Shown here one piece after another: positions 43,310-53,240 of a DNA stretch of 64,000 nucleotides (positions are counted from its first letter, which is position 1; each line of letters opens with the position of its first letter). The notes beneath the pieces were generated by a model, which saw nothing but the letters and a program-made list of their open reading frames with translations, ran no database searches and was not told the DNA's origin. This stretch comes from an uncultured Alteromonadaceae bacterium (GTDB taxonomy: Bacteria > Pseudomonadota > Gammaproteobacteria > Enterobacterales > Alteromonadaceae), in NCBI GenBank assembly GCA_947503265.1, contig CANNDC010000023.1, positions 1-64,000 of the forward strand. The letters are read 5' to 3'. Made by a program: the position numbers and the translations under genes.

Positions 43310-44587
43310 CTATTCAGAAGCGGCTTTTTTATCACTGCTATTGTCGTAAATCAAAATTGGGTTTGACTCACCTTTAATCACGGTTTCATCAATTACCACT
43401 TTACTGACTCCAGTCATGGACGGCAAATCGTACATGGTTTCGAGCAATACGCCCTCAACAATGGATCTCAATCCTCTCGCGCCTGTTTTACGTTGCATAG
43501 CCTTATTGGCGATAGCGTGTAACGCATCATCTCTAAACTCTAACTCAGTGTTTTCCATTGAGAACAAAGCACCATATTGTTTAGTTAATGCATTTTTAGG
43601 TTCTTTAAGGATTTGAATAAGTGCATCTTCACTTAATTCTTCCAAACTAGTCAGCACTGGCAAACGACCAATGAATTCAGGAATCAAACCATATTTAACC
43701 AAATCTTCTGGTTCGACTTTCTTAAACAATTCACCTGCTGCTTGCTTGTCATCTTTGTTTTTGACAGTAGCGCCAAATCCGATTCCAGATCCCACTGCAG
43801 CACGTTGCTCAATGACTTTGTCTAAGCCAGCAAATGCACCACCACAAATAAATAGAATCTTTGAGGTATCAACTTGCAAGAACTCTTGTTGTGGATGCTT
43901 GCGACCACCTTGAGGTGGTACAGAAGCAATCGTACCCTCTATCAGCTTGAGCAACGCTTGCTGAACACCTTCACCAGAAACATCGCGCGTAATGGAAGGG
44001 TTGTCTGATTTGCGTGAAATTTTATCAATTTCGTCAATGTAGACAATTCCACGCTGTGCTTTTTCAACATCATAGTCGCATTTTTGCAGTAGCTTCTGGA
44101 TGATATTTTCTACATCTTCGCCCACGTAACCCGCTTCAGTAAGGGTAGTTGCGTCAGCCATTGTAAAGGGAACATCTAACAGACGTGCTAAGGTTTCAGC
44201 AAGCAGGGTTTTACCACTACCTGTAGGGCCAATTAGCAAGATATTACTTTTACTTAATTCGATGCCATCATGAACATCGCCATTGCGTAATCGTTTGTAG
44301 TGGTTGTAAACCGCCACTGACAACACTTTTTTGGCATGTTCTTGACCAATGACATATTCGTCTAGGTGCTCATGAATTTCTTTGGGTTTGGGCAATGCAT
44401 CTTGTTTTTTCTTCGGAGAAATTTCTTTTATTTCCTCGCGAATAATGTCGTTGCACAACTCTACACATTCATCACAAATGAACACGGAAGGACCGGCAAT
44501 CAATTTTCTTACTTCATGCTGACTTTTGCCACAAAAAGAGCAATACAGTAACTTGTTGTCGCCGTCTGTATTTTGTTTATCACTCAT
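43310..44587 (-). CDS. clpX: ClpX ATP-dependent unfoldase
   Basis: The 425-aa protein has an N-terminal C4 zinc domain (CSFCGKSQHEVRKLI ... CDECVELC), an AAA+ domain with Walker A GPTGSGKTLLAETLA and Walker B IVYIDEIDKI, and the pore/ClpP loops. It unfolds tagged substrates (such as ssrA-tagged proteins) and feeds them to ClpP. It lies 20 nt downstream of clpP. Confidence 0.97.
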   Translation of the reverse strand: MSDKQNTDGDNKLLYCSFCGKSQHEVRKLIAGPSVFICDECVELCNDIIREEIKEISPKKKQDALPKPKEIHEHLDEYVIGQEHAKKVLSVAVYNHYKRLRNGDVHDGIELSKSNILLIGPTGSGKTLLAETLARLLDVPFTMADATTLTEAGYVGEDVENIIQKLLQKCDYDVEKAQRGIVYIDEIDKISRKSDNPSITRDVSGEGVQQALLKLIEGTIASVPPQGGRKHPQQEFLQVDTSKILFICGGAFAGLDKVIEQRAAVGSGIGFGATVKNKDDKQAAGELFKKVEPEDLVKYGLIPEFIGRLPVLTSLEELSEDALIQILKEPKNALTKQYGALFSMENTELEFRDDALHAIANKAMQRKTGARGLRSIVEGVLLETMYDLPSMTGVSKVVIDETVIKGESNPILIYDNSSDKKAASE

Positions 44588-44607
44588 TTAGTCCTGCCTC
44601 TCCGTAT

Positions 44608-45240
44608 CTATTTCTTGGTCGGTGCTGCGTCTGCCCGGCTTGCTAATACCTGATCAATTAGACCATATTCCATTGCTTCAGTCGCGCTTAAAAAGTTATC
44701 TCTATCAGTATCTTTAGCGACTTTTTCATAATCTTGCCCAGTATGTTCTGCCATAAGACGATTCATTTTCTCTTTAATAGACAGGATTTCTTTAGCATGA
44801 ATTTCAAAATCAGATGCTTGTCCTTGGAAACCACCTAATGGTTGATGAATCATGACGCGTGAATTGGGCAAACAATAACGCTTTTGTTTTGCGCCCGCAG
44901 AGAGTAAAAATGCGCCCATACTTGCCGCTTGGCCAATACACACAGTACTGACATCAGGCTTAATAAAATTCATCGTATCATAAATCGCCATTCCGGCTGT
45001 AACAGAACCTCCAGGAGAATTGATATATAAGAAAATGTCCTTCTCAGGATTTTCAGCTTCAAGAAACAGCATTTGGGCGACGATCAAATTCGCCATGTGG
45101 TCTTCCACTTGACCAACAAGAAAAATAACATTTTCTTTTAACAGTCTAGAATAAATATCGTAAGAACGCTCACCCTTAGCAGTCTGTTCTACAACCATTG
45201 GGACTAACGCATTCAAGGGATCTAACGGGGTATTCAACAT
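44608..45240 (-). CDS. clpP: ClpP protease subunit
   Basis: The 210-aa protein has the serine-protease core: Ser107 in GQAASMGAFL and His132 in MIHQPLGG, with the oxyanion/handle region INSPGGSVTAGMAIYD. It forms the double-heptamer chamber for ClpX. It is co-directional with tig and clpX. The start is only about 22 nt past the hairpin at the end of tig, so a promoter overlapping that hairpin is likely. Confidence 0.97.
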   Translation of the reverse strand: MLNTPLDPLNALVPMVVEQTAKGERSYDIYSRLLKENVIFLVGQVEDHMANLIVAQMLFLEAENPEKDIFLYINSPGGSVTAGMAIYDTMNFIKPDVSTVCIGQAASMGAFLLSAGAKQKRYCLPNSRVMIHQPLGGFQGQASDFEIHAKEILSIKEKMNRLMAEHTGQDYEKVAKDTDRDNFLSATEAMEYGLIDQVLASRADAAPTKK

Positions 45241-45262
45241 AGATTAATTTCTTCACAAATAA

Positions 45263-45288
45263 AAATGCTCGGTAGTTACCGAGCATTT
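45263..45288 (-). terminator. Terminator of tig
   Basis: On the minus strand, AAATGCTCGGTA and TACCGAGCATTT form a 12-bp stem with a 2-nt loop in this notation (effectively 4 nt), followed by a TTTTATTT run. It lies between tig and clpP. Confidence 0.82.
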
Positions 45289-45314
45289 AATCAGTTGCAC
45301 ACTGTAGAAGTCAA
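45285..45314 (-). promoter_or_regulatory. Candidate clpP promoter overlapping the tig terminator
   Basis: On the minus strand, the -35 is TTGACT (45309-45314), the spacer 18 bp and the -10 TTAAAT (45285-45290). The -10 overlaps the first terminator arm, so tig termination and clpP initiation share bases. Confidence 0.45.
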
Positions 45315-45329
45315 ATAACTCCTGTTTAT

Positions 45330-46640
45330 TTATGCCTGTTTGTTCATGATCTCGTCAAATTTTTTCTTAACGTCTTTGACTTTCGCTTGGCTAACAACTA
45401 ATTCAATTGCTTGCTCTTCCATAGCGACGTTTTGGATTTGCTGTAACAACTCTTCGTTAGTCTTGTAGTATTCGATCACTTCTTTTGGATCTTCGTATGC
45501 TGATGCAGTCGTTTTAATTAACTCTTCAACTTTAGCGTCGTCTACTTTAATGTCGTTTTTCTTGATTATCTCACCAAGAATTAGACCGATAGAAACGCGA
45601 CGTTTAGCATTTTCTTCAAACAAATCAGCTGGCAGTTCTGGCATATTGCCTTGCTTTCCACCGGCCTGCTGTTCAAAACGCTGCTTAGCTTGTTCTCTAA
45701 GGGCGTTAATTTCTTGATCAACAAGTGCTTTAGGCGTATCAACTTTGTTTTTCTCAAGCAAACCAGAAATTACATCTTCTTTTAGTTTTGCTTTCAAAGT
45801 CTGGTCCAGTTCACGTTGCATATTTGAACGGACTTCATCACGGAGTGAGTCAACGTTACCGTCTTCAACTCCGAATAGCTTAGCAAACTCTTCATCTACT
45901 TTAGGGAGTTGCAGGCCTTCTACCTTACTCACGGTAATAGCGAACTTAGCATCTTTACCCTTAAGGTTTTCGGCATGGTAATCTTCTGGGAAAGTCACTT
46001 CAGAAACAACTTCGTCGCCTTTTTTAGCACCAACTAAAGGCTTTTCAAAACCTGGGATCATGCGGTCTTTACCAAGCTCCAATGGAAAGTCTTCTGCTTT
46101 GCCACCATCGAATTCTTCACCGTCAATCGTACCCGTAAAGCTGATGGTCACGCGATCATCTTTCTTCGCTTTGCGTTTTACTTCTTTCCAATCTGCATGC
46201 TGTTTGCGCAATGTATCCATCATGGCATCTAGATCTTTATCAGTGATTTCAACGACAGCTCTATCAATTTTTATTTTGTCAGTGTCTTGCACTTCAATTT
46301 CTGGGTAGATTTCAAAAGACGCCACGAACTCCAAGTCTTGACCATCTTCATCTTTTTGCATTTCAAACGAAGGCATTCCCGCAGGATTTAGCTTTTCCTG
46401 AACAACAGCTTCATAGAAGTTACGCTGCATTGCTTCACCAGCGACTTCCTGACGAACCGCTTGTCCAAAGCGTTTTTTAATTACAGAAACAGGTACTTTT
46501 CCAGGGCGAAATCCATTGATACGCTGGGTTTTTGCTAACTGCTGTAAACGAGACTTCACTGCTGAATCAATTGTTTCAGCAGGAACAGTAATTGTAAGAC
46601 GGCGTTCTAAGCCCTGAGTCGTATCGACTGACACTTGCAT
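45330..46640 (-). CDS. tig: Trigger factor
   Basis: The 436-aa protein has the ribosome-binding signature FRPGKVP (GFRPGKVPVSVIKKRFG near residues 43-60), an FKBP-like prolyl isomerase domain (DRVTISFTGTIDGEEFDGGKAEDFPLELG, split over two lines of sequence), and the C-terminal chaperone arms. It binds nascent chains at the ribosome exit. It starts the tig-clpP-clpX block, as in E. coli. Confidence 0.97.
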   Translation of the reverse strand: MQVSVDTTQGLERRLTITVPAETIDSAVKSRLQQLAKTQRINGFRPGKVPVSVIKKRFGQAVRQEVAGEAMQRNFYEAVVQEKLNPAGMPSFEMQKDEDGQDLEFVASFEIYPEIEVQDTDKIKIDRAVVEITDKDLDAMMDTLRKQHADWKEVKRKAKKDDRVTISFTGTIDGEEFDGGKAEDFPLELGKDRMIPGFEKPLVGAKKGDEVVSEVTFPEDYHAENLKGKDAKFAITVSKVEGLQLPKVDEEFAKLFGVEDGNVDSLRDEVRSNMQRELDQTLKAKLKEDVISGLLEKNKVDTPKALVDQEINALREQAKQRFEQQAGGKQGNMPELPADLFEENAKRRVSIGLILGEIIKKNDIKVDDAKVEELIKTTASAYEDPKEVIEYYKTNEELLQQIQNVAMEEQAIELVVSQAKVKDVKKKFDEIMNKQA

Positions 46641-46883
46641 TGTATTACCTCAACTATGCGCCGGTCGGCGCGTAATTCTAACTAACCATAAAATGGTATT
46701 TCGCGAACCAGCTGATTCGCTACGGATAAAAAAGACGCGACAGTATACAGGTAGCGCTATTTATAGTCGAGAGTAAAAAGCGCTAATCTTATAATAGTTC
46801 GAAATTGCAAGGAGTTAACATATTTACTGTAAGAATAAGCGGTGGTATCGTGAACAAATAATAGTTCAGGAATTGTCCATAGA

Positions 46884-49808
46884 TTGAATCCAATAGACGC
46901 GTTTCTTTCTCAACTCGATACTCTTCGCACTTACTCAAATGCCAAGAATATCAGCGTATTGAACCCGATACTAGCAGATAGCCTTGCGAGTTTAGCGGTA
47001 GGCAATTTCGATACGACAGACTCCCCAATTACTAAGCAAGAAGCCGATAAGTTAAGTTCGGTAGAATGGCAAATAGTAGGCTCAAGTGGCACCAAATGTT
47101 ACGTCAGTGAGCAAAACATAGTGTATTTCCATGTAGAGTCGTTGAGTGAAGATGACGACAAACAAACCAGCCGTCGAGCGCCTATTCAATCTTATTCCCC
47201 AGCACAACAATGCTTCTTAAAACTCACATTTGATGGTGTAACGCCGGATTGGATTGGATTAGTTGAGAACACTCAGCAAATTTTCTTTAGCCAGTTAATG
47301 CAATCGACTAATACCCAACTGGAATTGATAAGCCATTACACCAATTTGTTGTCTGATCCCCTTACTAAATTGTTTCCAAGACCGGTACTGCAAAATGAGA
47401 TAGCGTCACTTTGCCAGCGTTTTTCCGTAGGTCTGGTGATGCTCCACTGTATTGACTTTCAACAAATTAATAGAAAGTTCGGTCATGATAGTGGTGACAA
47501 AGTCATTCAAGAAATTGCTTCTGCTTTGCAGTGTATAACTAGAGACAACGACATTCTTAGTCGATTTGGTGGCGCACTATTTGCGGTAGCTTTTCCAGCG
47601 AACGAAAAAACTGATGTGGCTAGCTTAGCGAAAAAGTTACAGCGCGAACTTCAAAATAAGCAGTATCTTGAAGGAGCTATTAATTTAACCTTTGATATTG
47701 GTGCTGCCATCATCGAGCACCAAGAATCTTATCGCAATGATACGGAAAAGGCTTCTGCGCTAGTCAATCGAGCAGACCAAGCGCTTAAGTTAGCACAACA
47801 AGAAAGTCACCCTTCCATCATTACGTGGCAAAAAGACGACTTTAATCTTTACCAGCAACAATTTAATTATTTGGGTGGAATTTTTACTGCTGATACCGTT
47901 ACCGATTATCGAAATATGCTGTTGTTGTGGGATATTTCTTCTCTGATTGCAGACAAACACGATTTTTCTCAACTAGCGCAAAGTTTAGTACAACGGTTGG
48001 CACAAACGTTTGAATTTAGCTGTGCTGGCTTGCTGCCCGATGAAAACGAGCACAATGCACTACCAACAGAGCAACAAAAAGAATCGGCCAGACTAAAAGA
48101 TCGCAAACTGAAGTTTTCAATCAACGATCAAGATAATGCGGTTCCTTTAGCTAGTGACGACGATAAATTCCTTACCGACCTTGTTGAAATGCAAGGCATT
48201 GCCGTCGAATCCAATCGACCTTCTGTCAGATATATTGACGACCATGTGTTATTGGTTTTACCCATGGAAATTGAGTCGTCAGATTGTTTCTACGTTTGTG
48301 GCCTCTCTGAGCATTTTGAGGTTACACATGACACTAAGGTACTGTTGTCTGGCTTGACGAGACAACTGGGTAAGTCTCTTCGCCGCAGCCGCTTAGAAGA
48401 CGCATTGAACATCAAATTAGCCACTCAAAATGAGCAATTGCAAAATGAACTGGCTCAACTCAAGGTCGGGCTACAGGTCAGTAGCATAATTTATCAGTCT
48501 GATGTGATGCACCAGTTAATGAAACAAACTAAACGCGCAGCAATGACTGACACGACTGTGCTTGTCACAGGAGAGAGCGGCACGGGTAAAGAGCGATTGA
48601 TTAACGCCATTCATCAAATGGGCAATCGCAGTAAAAAACCCTTTGTAATCGTAGATTGCGGTTCCATTCCCGAAACACTAATCGAATCAGAATTATTTGG
48701 CTATGTTAAAGGTGCATTTACGGGTGCGCAAAACACGTCGACAGGCAAAATATTAGATGCCAAAGACGGGGTGTTGGTGCTCGACGAGATTGGTGAATTA
48801 CCGCTCAACATGCAAACTAAATTACTTCGTTTTGTCCAAGAAAAGCACTTCACTCCTGTTGGTGGTAATAAACTAGTTGAAGTGGATGTTAAAATTGTCG
48901 CGGTTACTAACCGCGATCTTGCTTACGAAGTGGAACAAGGTAACTTCCGAAAAGATTTATATTATCGTTTAAATGTACTTACTTTGCATAATCCGCCATT
49001 ACGTGACCGCCCCGATGACATTGCTTTATTATCAAGCCATTTTTTAAGCAAGTTTTCAGAACAATTCGATTTAGAAAAAAGGGTTTTGTCTGTTGACGCT
49101 GCGCAGCGTATGCGCGGGTATTCATGGCCTGGAAACATAAGAGAACTTGAAAATAGGTTGATGCAAGCGACGTTACAATGCGACGGCACTACTATTGATT
49201 GGTCTTTACTTAATATCGATGAAAACAATGGTGTGTCGATGCAAGCAGATCGCAATCAGCCTTCGCCATCAGCCCCCTCCCCCTTAGCACAAGAAAAGTC
49301 GACTGCGGAAACTAGCCTTGCAACTTCGCCTAAAGTAGAGCCTATCCAACTAAACAAATCTCAAGTTTTGAATGCCTTACTAGACGCGATTAAAAATGTA
49401 CTAACTAGCCTAAATGATCACGATCAATTTGCACATGCGCCGCTTGGCCTTTGGATTGAAGAAGAATTAATTCACAAAGCTTATCTCTCGACTGGCCGCA
49501 AGATGCGAACAACAGCTGCTAGATTGTGTATCTCACAAAGCACAGCTAGACGAAAAGTGGATAATATCCTGCAACAATTAGAAGAAGCAGATGCCCCTCG
49601 CCCAGATAACTGGCAATTGATTGTAAAATGTCTAGAGCCGATTGCTGACGGTAGGGTTCAAATTAATGATTGTGTCGCAAGAATTAAATTGCTCAGTTTA
49701 GAAGCCATATTGAGTTTTTCTACTTTTAACATGGCACAAGTGGCAGAAATGCTAGGCGTAAGTGAACCCACTTTGTACAAACTAAAACGGGAAATGGAAG
49801 CCCTCTAA
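46884..49808 (+). CDS. Sigma-54 activator with degenerate GGDEF domain
   Basis: The 974-aa protein has an N-terminal region, a GGDEF-like domain (about 153-310) whose catalytic motif is FGGALF (228-233) instead of GGDEF, a GAF-like stretch (about 345-500), a coiled segment, then a sigma-54 AAA+ domain with Walker A GESGTGKE (563-570), GAFTGA (610-615) and LVLDE (631-635). The C-terminus has two HTH-like segments: AARLCISQSTARRKVDNI and MAQVAEMLGVSEPTLYKLKR. The GGDEF part is probably inactive and may bind nucleotide. The start is TTG at 46884; no ATG is available in frame after the stop at 46851. Targets are unknown. Confidence 0.85.
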   Translation: MNPIDAFLSQLDTLRTYSNAKNISVLNPILADSLASLAVGNFDTTDSPITKQEADKLSSVEWQIVGSSGTKCYVSEQNIVYFHVESLSEDDDKQTSRRAPIQSYSPAQQCFLKLTFDGVTPDWIGLVENTQQIFFSQLMQSTNTQLELISHYTNLLSDPLTKLFPRPVLQNEIASLCQRFSVGLVMLHCIDFQQINRKFGHDSGDKVIQEIASALQCITRDNDILSRFGGALFAVAFPANEKTDVASLAKKLQRELQNKQYLEGAINLTFDIGAAIIEHQESYRNDTEKASALVNRADQALKLAQQESHPSIITWQKDDFNLYQQQFNYLGGIFTADTVTDYRNMLLLWDISSLIADKHDFSQLAQSLVQRLAQTFEFSCAGLLPDENEHNALPTEQQKESARLKDRKLKFSINDQDNAVPLASDDDKFLTDLVEMQGIAVESNRPSVRYIDDHVLLVLPMEIESSDCFYVCGLSEHFEVTHDTKVLLSGLTRQLGKSLRRSRLEDALNIKLATQNEQLQNELAQLKVGLQVSSIIYQSDVMHQLMKQTKRAAMTDTTVLVTGESGTGKERLINAIHQMGNRSKKPFVIVDCGSIPETLIESELFGYVKGAFTGAQNTSTGKILDAKDGVLVLDEIGELPLNMQTKLLRFVQEKHFTPVGGNKLVEVDVKIVAVTNRDLAYEVEQGNFRKDLYYRLNVLTLHNPPLRDRPDDIALLSSHFLSKFSEQFDLEKRVLSVDAAQRMRGYSWPGNIRELENRLMQATLQCDGTTIDWSLLNIDENNGVSMQADRNQPSPSAPSPLAQEKSTAETSLATSPKVEPIQLNKSQVLNALLDAIKNVLTSLNDHDQFAHAPLGLWIEEELIHKAYLSTGRKMRTTAARLCISQSTARRKVDNILQQLEEADAPRPDNWQLIVKCLEPIADGRVQINDCVARIKLLSLEAILSFSTFNMAQVAEMLGVSEPTLYKLKREMEAL

Positions 49809-49850
49809 CAAAAAGCGTTGTTATTGAGCTAAGTTTAACTAAACCTTGGG

Positions 49851-52800
49851 TTATCTAGTTTGACGATTTATTCTGGTCACCTTGGGTGTATCGGCTCTGT
49901 CAGACTGTTTTATCTTCACATAACCTTCTTCAATCGCATTGGTAATGTTTTTCGACAAGGTATTAATGATACTTAAGGGCGGCATTTCTTCAGACTGCAA
50001 CATGCCTGTCCATTGATTCCGACCAGACTCTTTTGATTTATACAGGGCATTATCAGCCAGTAAATGCACCTGTTCCCAACTAAGAGAATCAGGATAATGA
50101 TGTGAAAATGGATACAAGCTATAGCCGATTGAGCAAGACAAATGCATTTTTTGTTTCAAATCAATATCGAACCCATAGCTAGCGATTTTGCTTCTTAAAC
50201 GTTCTGCAAGTAGTTGTACTTCTTCGGCATCTTCCACTTTACCCATAACCAAAAACTCATCTCCGCCCCAACGGATAACGGTATCAGATTTCCGACAAAC
50301 CGCACGCATGAGCTCACTGACCTGACATATCACCTTGTCGCCCGCATCATGACCATAGTTGTCATTGATAGGCTTAAAGCCATCTAAATCAAACATAAGG
50401 AAGAATAATCTAGGGCCGCTATCAGCGTTTGCTTTGCCTTCCACTTTAGATTGTTCAAATTCGCGGAAAACGGCAGCACATTGTTGCTCTACAATGTTGT
50501 TCAGATAACGACGGTTATGCAACCCGGTCAGCTGATCTGTCACGCTGGCGCTCATCAATTGCTCGTTAACTTTTTGCAATTCAACAGTACGACTTTCCAC
50601 TTCAAGCTCAAGTTCATGACGATAATTAGCATCTCTTTGAAGTTTGTTCAGATAAGAGCGATAAGCCCAATAAATCAACACCAAAGCAATAGTCGTGTAG
50701 ATAACGTATGCCCACCAAGAATACCAAGGAGCGGGTAATACGGTTAATGCTACGTCTGCACCCTGCTCATTCCAGATGCCATCATTGTTGGAGGCTTTAA
50801 CCTTAAATACGTAGTTGCCAGCAGGTAAGTTGGTGTAAGTCGCTTTGCGAATATCTCGAGCTTCAATCCAGCTATTATCAAATCCTTCCAGCTTGTATAG
50901 GTATCGGTTATTGCTCGGAGAGGCGAAATCGAGCCCCGCAAATTCAAATGCGATCAAATAGTCTTTATGTGATATTTGAATGGCGTTTTTTCGTCCACCA
51001 GATGAATCTAAAGAAACGACTTCGTTAAGTTTCTGAAAGTTTGTTAGCACAACGGGAGGCACATGCTGATTGGGTGATATCTGACTGGGATAAAAAGATG
51101 TGACCCCATTTGAGCCGCCAAAATACAATTTTCCGCTCGCTGATTTGAAGAATGCACCGGAATTAAATTCGTTGCCTTGCAAACCATGAGAACTATCATA
51201 ATTAATTAATTCAGTGGTTGTTGATTCGACTTTACTTATGCCTCTATTCGTACTTACCCACAAGTATCCTTTTTCGTCTTCCACTATGCCATATACAACG
51301 TTACTAGGAAGGCCTTCGTAACGGGAAAGCTTGTCAAATTCAAAGTTACCTATTTCGCGATTTTCGGCGGAGAGTTTTGCAAGCCCGGCACCCCCTGTGC
51401 CTATCCACATATTACCAATGTTGTCTTCATGAATGACATAGATTACGTCATTGCCAATGGATTTAGGATCATCCATATCAACAGGAAGTCGCATAGCAGT
51501 GGAGGTTGTCGGGTTGAAAATGTTCAGTCCACCACCCCAAGTACCTACCCATAATAGTCCATTGTCCATTCTTGATATTGACAGGACTCGGTCACTACTC
51601 AATGTCTGAGCGTTGCCAGCTTCACTTTTGTATCGCGTGAATGTTTGGCTTTCTATGTCAAATAAGTTGAGGCCTCCTCCGTAGGTGCCGACCCAAAGCT
51701 TGTTGAAGCCAGCGTCTTTAATGGTTGTTACGCCGATTGCCCCTAGCGTTTTAGGATTGTCTGCATCACTCAAGAAATGAGTGAAGGTCATGGTTTTGAC
51801 ATCCAGTTTACTCATTCCTCTATCTCGATAACCGATCCAAAGTGTCTCTTCGTCGTTTGAAAACAAGGTAGTCACGTTCACGCTATTTAAACGCTTATTC
51901 TCAGGCCCCTCGAATGGCAATGGCGTTACTTTCTGAGTTTTATTATCGATTAAATCGACTCCTCCTAAAGACGCTACCCAAACGCTGTCATCAGGACCAT
52001 TGGCGAAAGCGGTCGTATAACTCGCACTTAAGCTTTTGTCTGAGTCAGCATTTACGCGAATATGGTCAAAATTAGCCGTTGCCATATTCCACTTGTTCAG
52101 ACCACTGTAACTTCCAACCCAAAATACGTTGCCACGATCCTGATAAAGATAAGTTAATTTTGGCCCAGACAAGCTGTAAGGGTTTTGCTTTTCATGTTTA
52201 ATGTGTAGAAAACTATCGCCACTTTCCGTTAGTCTAAACAAGCCGTTGGCCGTTGCGACCCAAATTCGCGTATCTTTATCTTGATAAATATGGGCTACAG
52301 CTAAGTTGTTTAATTGTTCTGGAATCCATGTAGTAAAGTTTAGAGTTGATTCTATTGTCTCTTTCCAATCAACCACCACTAATCCTTTCCTGCCTGTTCC
52401 AATCCATAACCTTTGTTGGTCATCAAACATAAGAGATTTGACACTGGCGACTTGATGTTGTTTTTCATCGTCCAAATAGACGGGGACCAATGTGGCGTTT
52501 CGTGACTCTTGATCTATCTTTACTACGCCAAGCCCGTAAGTTCCGACAAAAATATTGCCTGAAGAGTCTTCGGTAATGGAATGGATTTCTAATCGCTGAT
52601 CTTCATTGGAGAGTTTGATGCGTTCGAAGGAATCTTGTTTGGCATTATATACATCTAGTCCGAGATCAGTTCCTGCCCACACTTTACCTTTTGAATCTTT
52701 ATAGAGAATTCTGACTGTATTGTCGCTGAGTGTGCCTTCTTGGTCTTTGATACTTTTTTTGTGAGCGAAGGTCTGAGTTGTTTTATCAAAAATATTGATT

Positions 52801-53135
52801 CCAGCGCGCGTACCTATCCACAAAGTATCAGGATCATATTCGATAATGGTATGAATCCAATCGGAACTCAGAGACTCTTTATTGCGAGAGCTGTGTGTGA
52901 AAACCTTAAACTGATATCCATCGAATCGGTTTAGCCCTTCTTGCGTACCGAACCACATAAATCCTTCAGAATCTTGAAATGCGGTCAATACATATTCTTG
53001 AGATAATCCTTGCTCTAGGGCCATTCGTTGAAAACGAATATTCTCGTTATCAGCAAATAGAGATGAGTGACAAAAAAGTAGACAAGACATGAAAATGCCT
53101 TTGAAAAATAGCCTACTTTTAATAAAATTCATCAT
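49851..53135 (-). CDS. Beta-propeller sensor diguanylate cyclase
   Basis: The 1094-aa protein has a signal peptide, a large periplasmic part of repeated WIGT/WVGT blades (two-component regulator propeller type, about residues 35-690), a Y_Y_Y domain (FEFAGLDFASPSNNRYLYKL), one membrane helix (WWAYVIYTTIALVLIYWAY), a coiled coil and a GGDEF domain with intact RWGGDEF (about 955-961). It should make c-di-GMP when an extracellular signal binds the propeller. No HTH or histidine-kinase domain is present. It is convergent with the sigma-54/GGDEF-like gene. Confidence 0.9.
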   Translation of the reverse strand: MMNFIKSRLFFKGIFMSCLLFCHSSLFADNENIRFQRMALEQGLSQEYVLTAFQDSEGFMWFGTQEGLNRFDGYQFKVFTHSSRNKESLSSDWIHTIIEYDPDTLWIGTRAGINIFDKTTQTFAHKKSIKDQEGTLSDNTVRILYKDSKGKVWAGTDLGLDVYNAKQDSFERIKLSNEDQRLEIHSITEDSSGNIFVGTYGLGVVKIDQESRNATLVPVYLDDEKQHQVASVKSLMFDDQQRLWIGTGRKGLVVVDWKETIESTLNFTTWIPEQLNNLAVAHIYQDKDTRIWVATANGLFRLTESGDSFLHIKHEKQNPYSLSGPKLTYLYQDRGNVFWVGSYSGLNKWNMATANFDHIRVNADSDKSLSASYTTAFANGPDDSVWVASLGGVDLIDNKTQKVTPLPFEGPENKRLNSVNVTTLFSNDEETLWIGYRDRGMSKLDVKTMTFTHFLSDADNPKTLGAIGVTTIKDAGFNKLWVGTYGGGLNLFDIESQTFTRYKSEAGNAQTLSSDRVLSISRMDNGLLWVGTWGGGLNIFNPTTSTAMRLPVDMDDPKSIGNDVIYVIHEDNIGNMWIGTGGAGLAKLSAENREIGNFEFDKLSRYEGLPSNVVYGIVEDEKGYLWVSTNRGISKVESTTTELINYDSSHGLQGNEFNSGAFFKSASGKLYFGGSNGVTSFYPSQISPNQHVPPVVLTNFQKLNEVVSLDSSGGRKNAIQISHKDYLIAFEFAGLDFASPSNNRYLYKLEGFDNSWIEARDIRKATYTNLPAGNYVFKVKASNNDGIWNEQGADVALTVLPAPWYSWWAYVIYTTIALVLIYWAYRSYLNKLQRDANYRHELELEVESRTVELQKVNEQLMSASVTDQLTGLHNRRYLNNIVEQQCAAVFREFEQSKVEGKANADSGPRLFFLMFDLDGFKPINDNYGHDAGDKVICQVSELMRAVCRKSDTVIRWGGDEFLVMGKVEDAEEVQLLAERLRSKIASYGFDIDLKQKMHLSCSIGYSLYPFSHHYPDSLSWEQVHLLADNALYKSKESGRNQWTGMLQSEEMPPLSIINTLSKNITNAIEEGYVKIKQSDRADTPKVTRINRQTR

Positions 53136-53199
53136 CTCTTCATTGCCCTAAAAACTTCTCATTCTACTAGGTTACCTAAAACATAGTAGTCTGACAGCT

Positions 53200-53225
53200 A
53201 AAAAGCCACTTCAACGGAAGCGGCT
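53200..53225 (-). terminator. Terminator of the first VWGG-repeat subtilase
   Basis: On the minus strand, AGCCGCTTC and GAAGTGGCT pair (one G-T) around a 4-nt loop and are followed by a short T run (TTTTTAG). It lies just beyond the stop at 53241. Confidence 0.7.
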
Positions 53226-53240
53226 AGGTTAATATTTTTG

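Noticed and set aside
46641..46883. Possible gene or RNA between tig and the sigma-54 hybrid
   Set aside because: Only short frames and no recognisable RNA structure; likely just divergent promoters.
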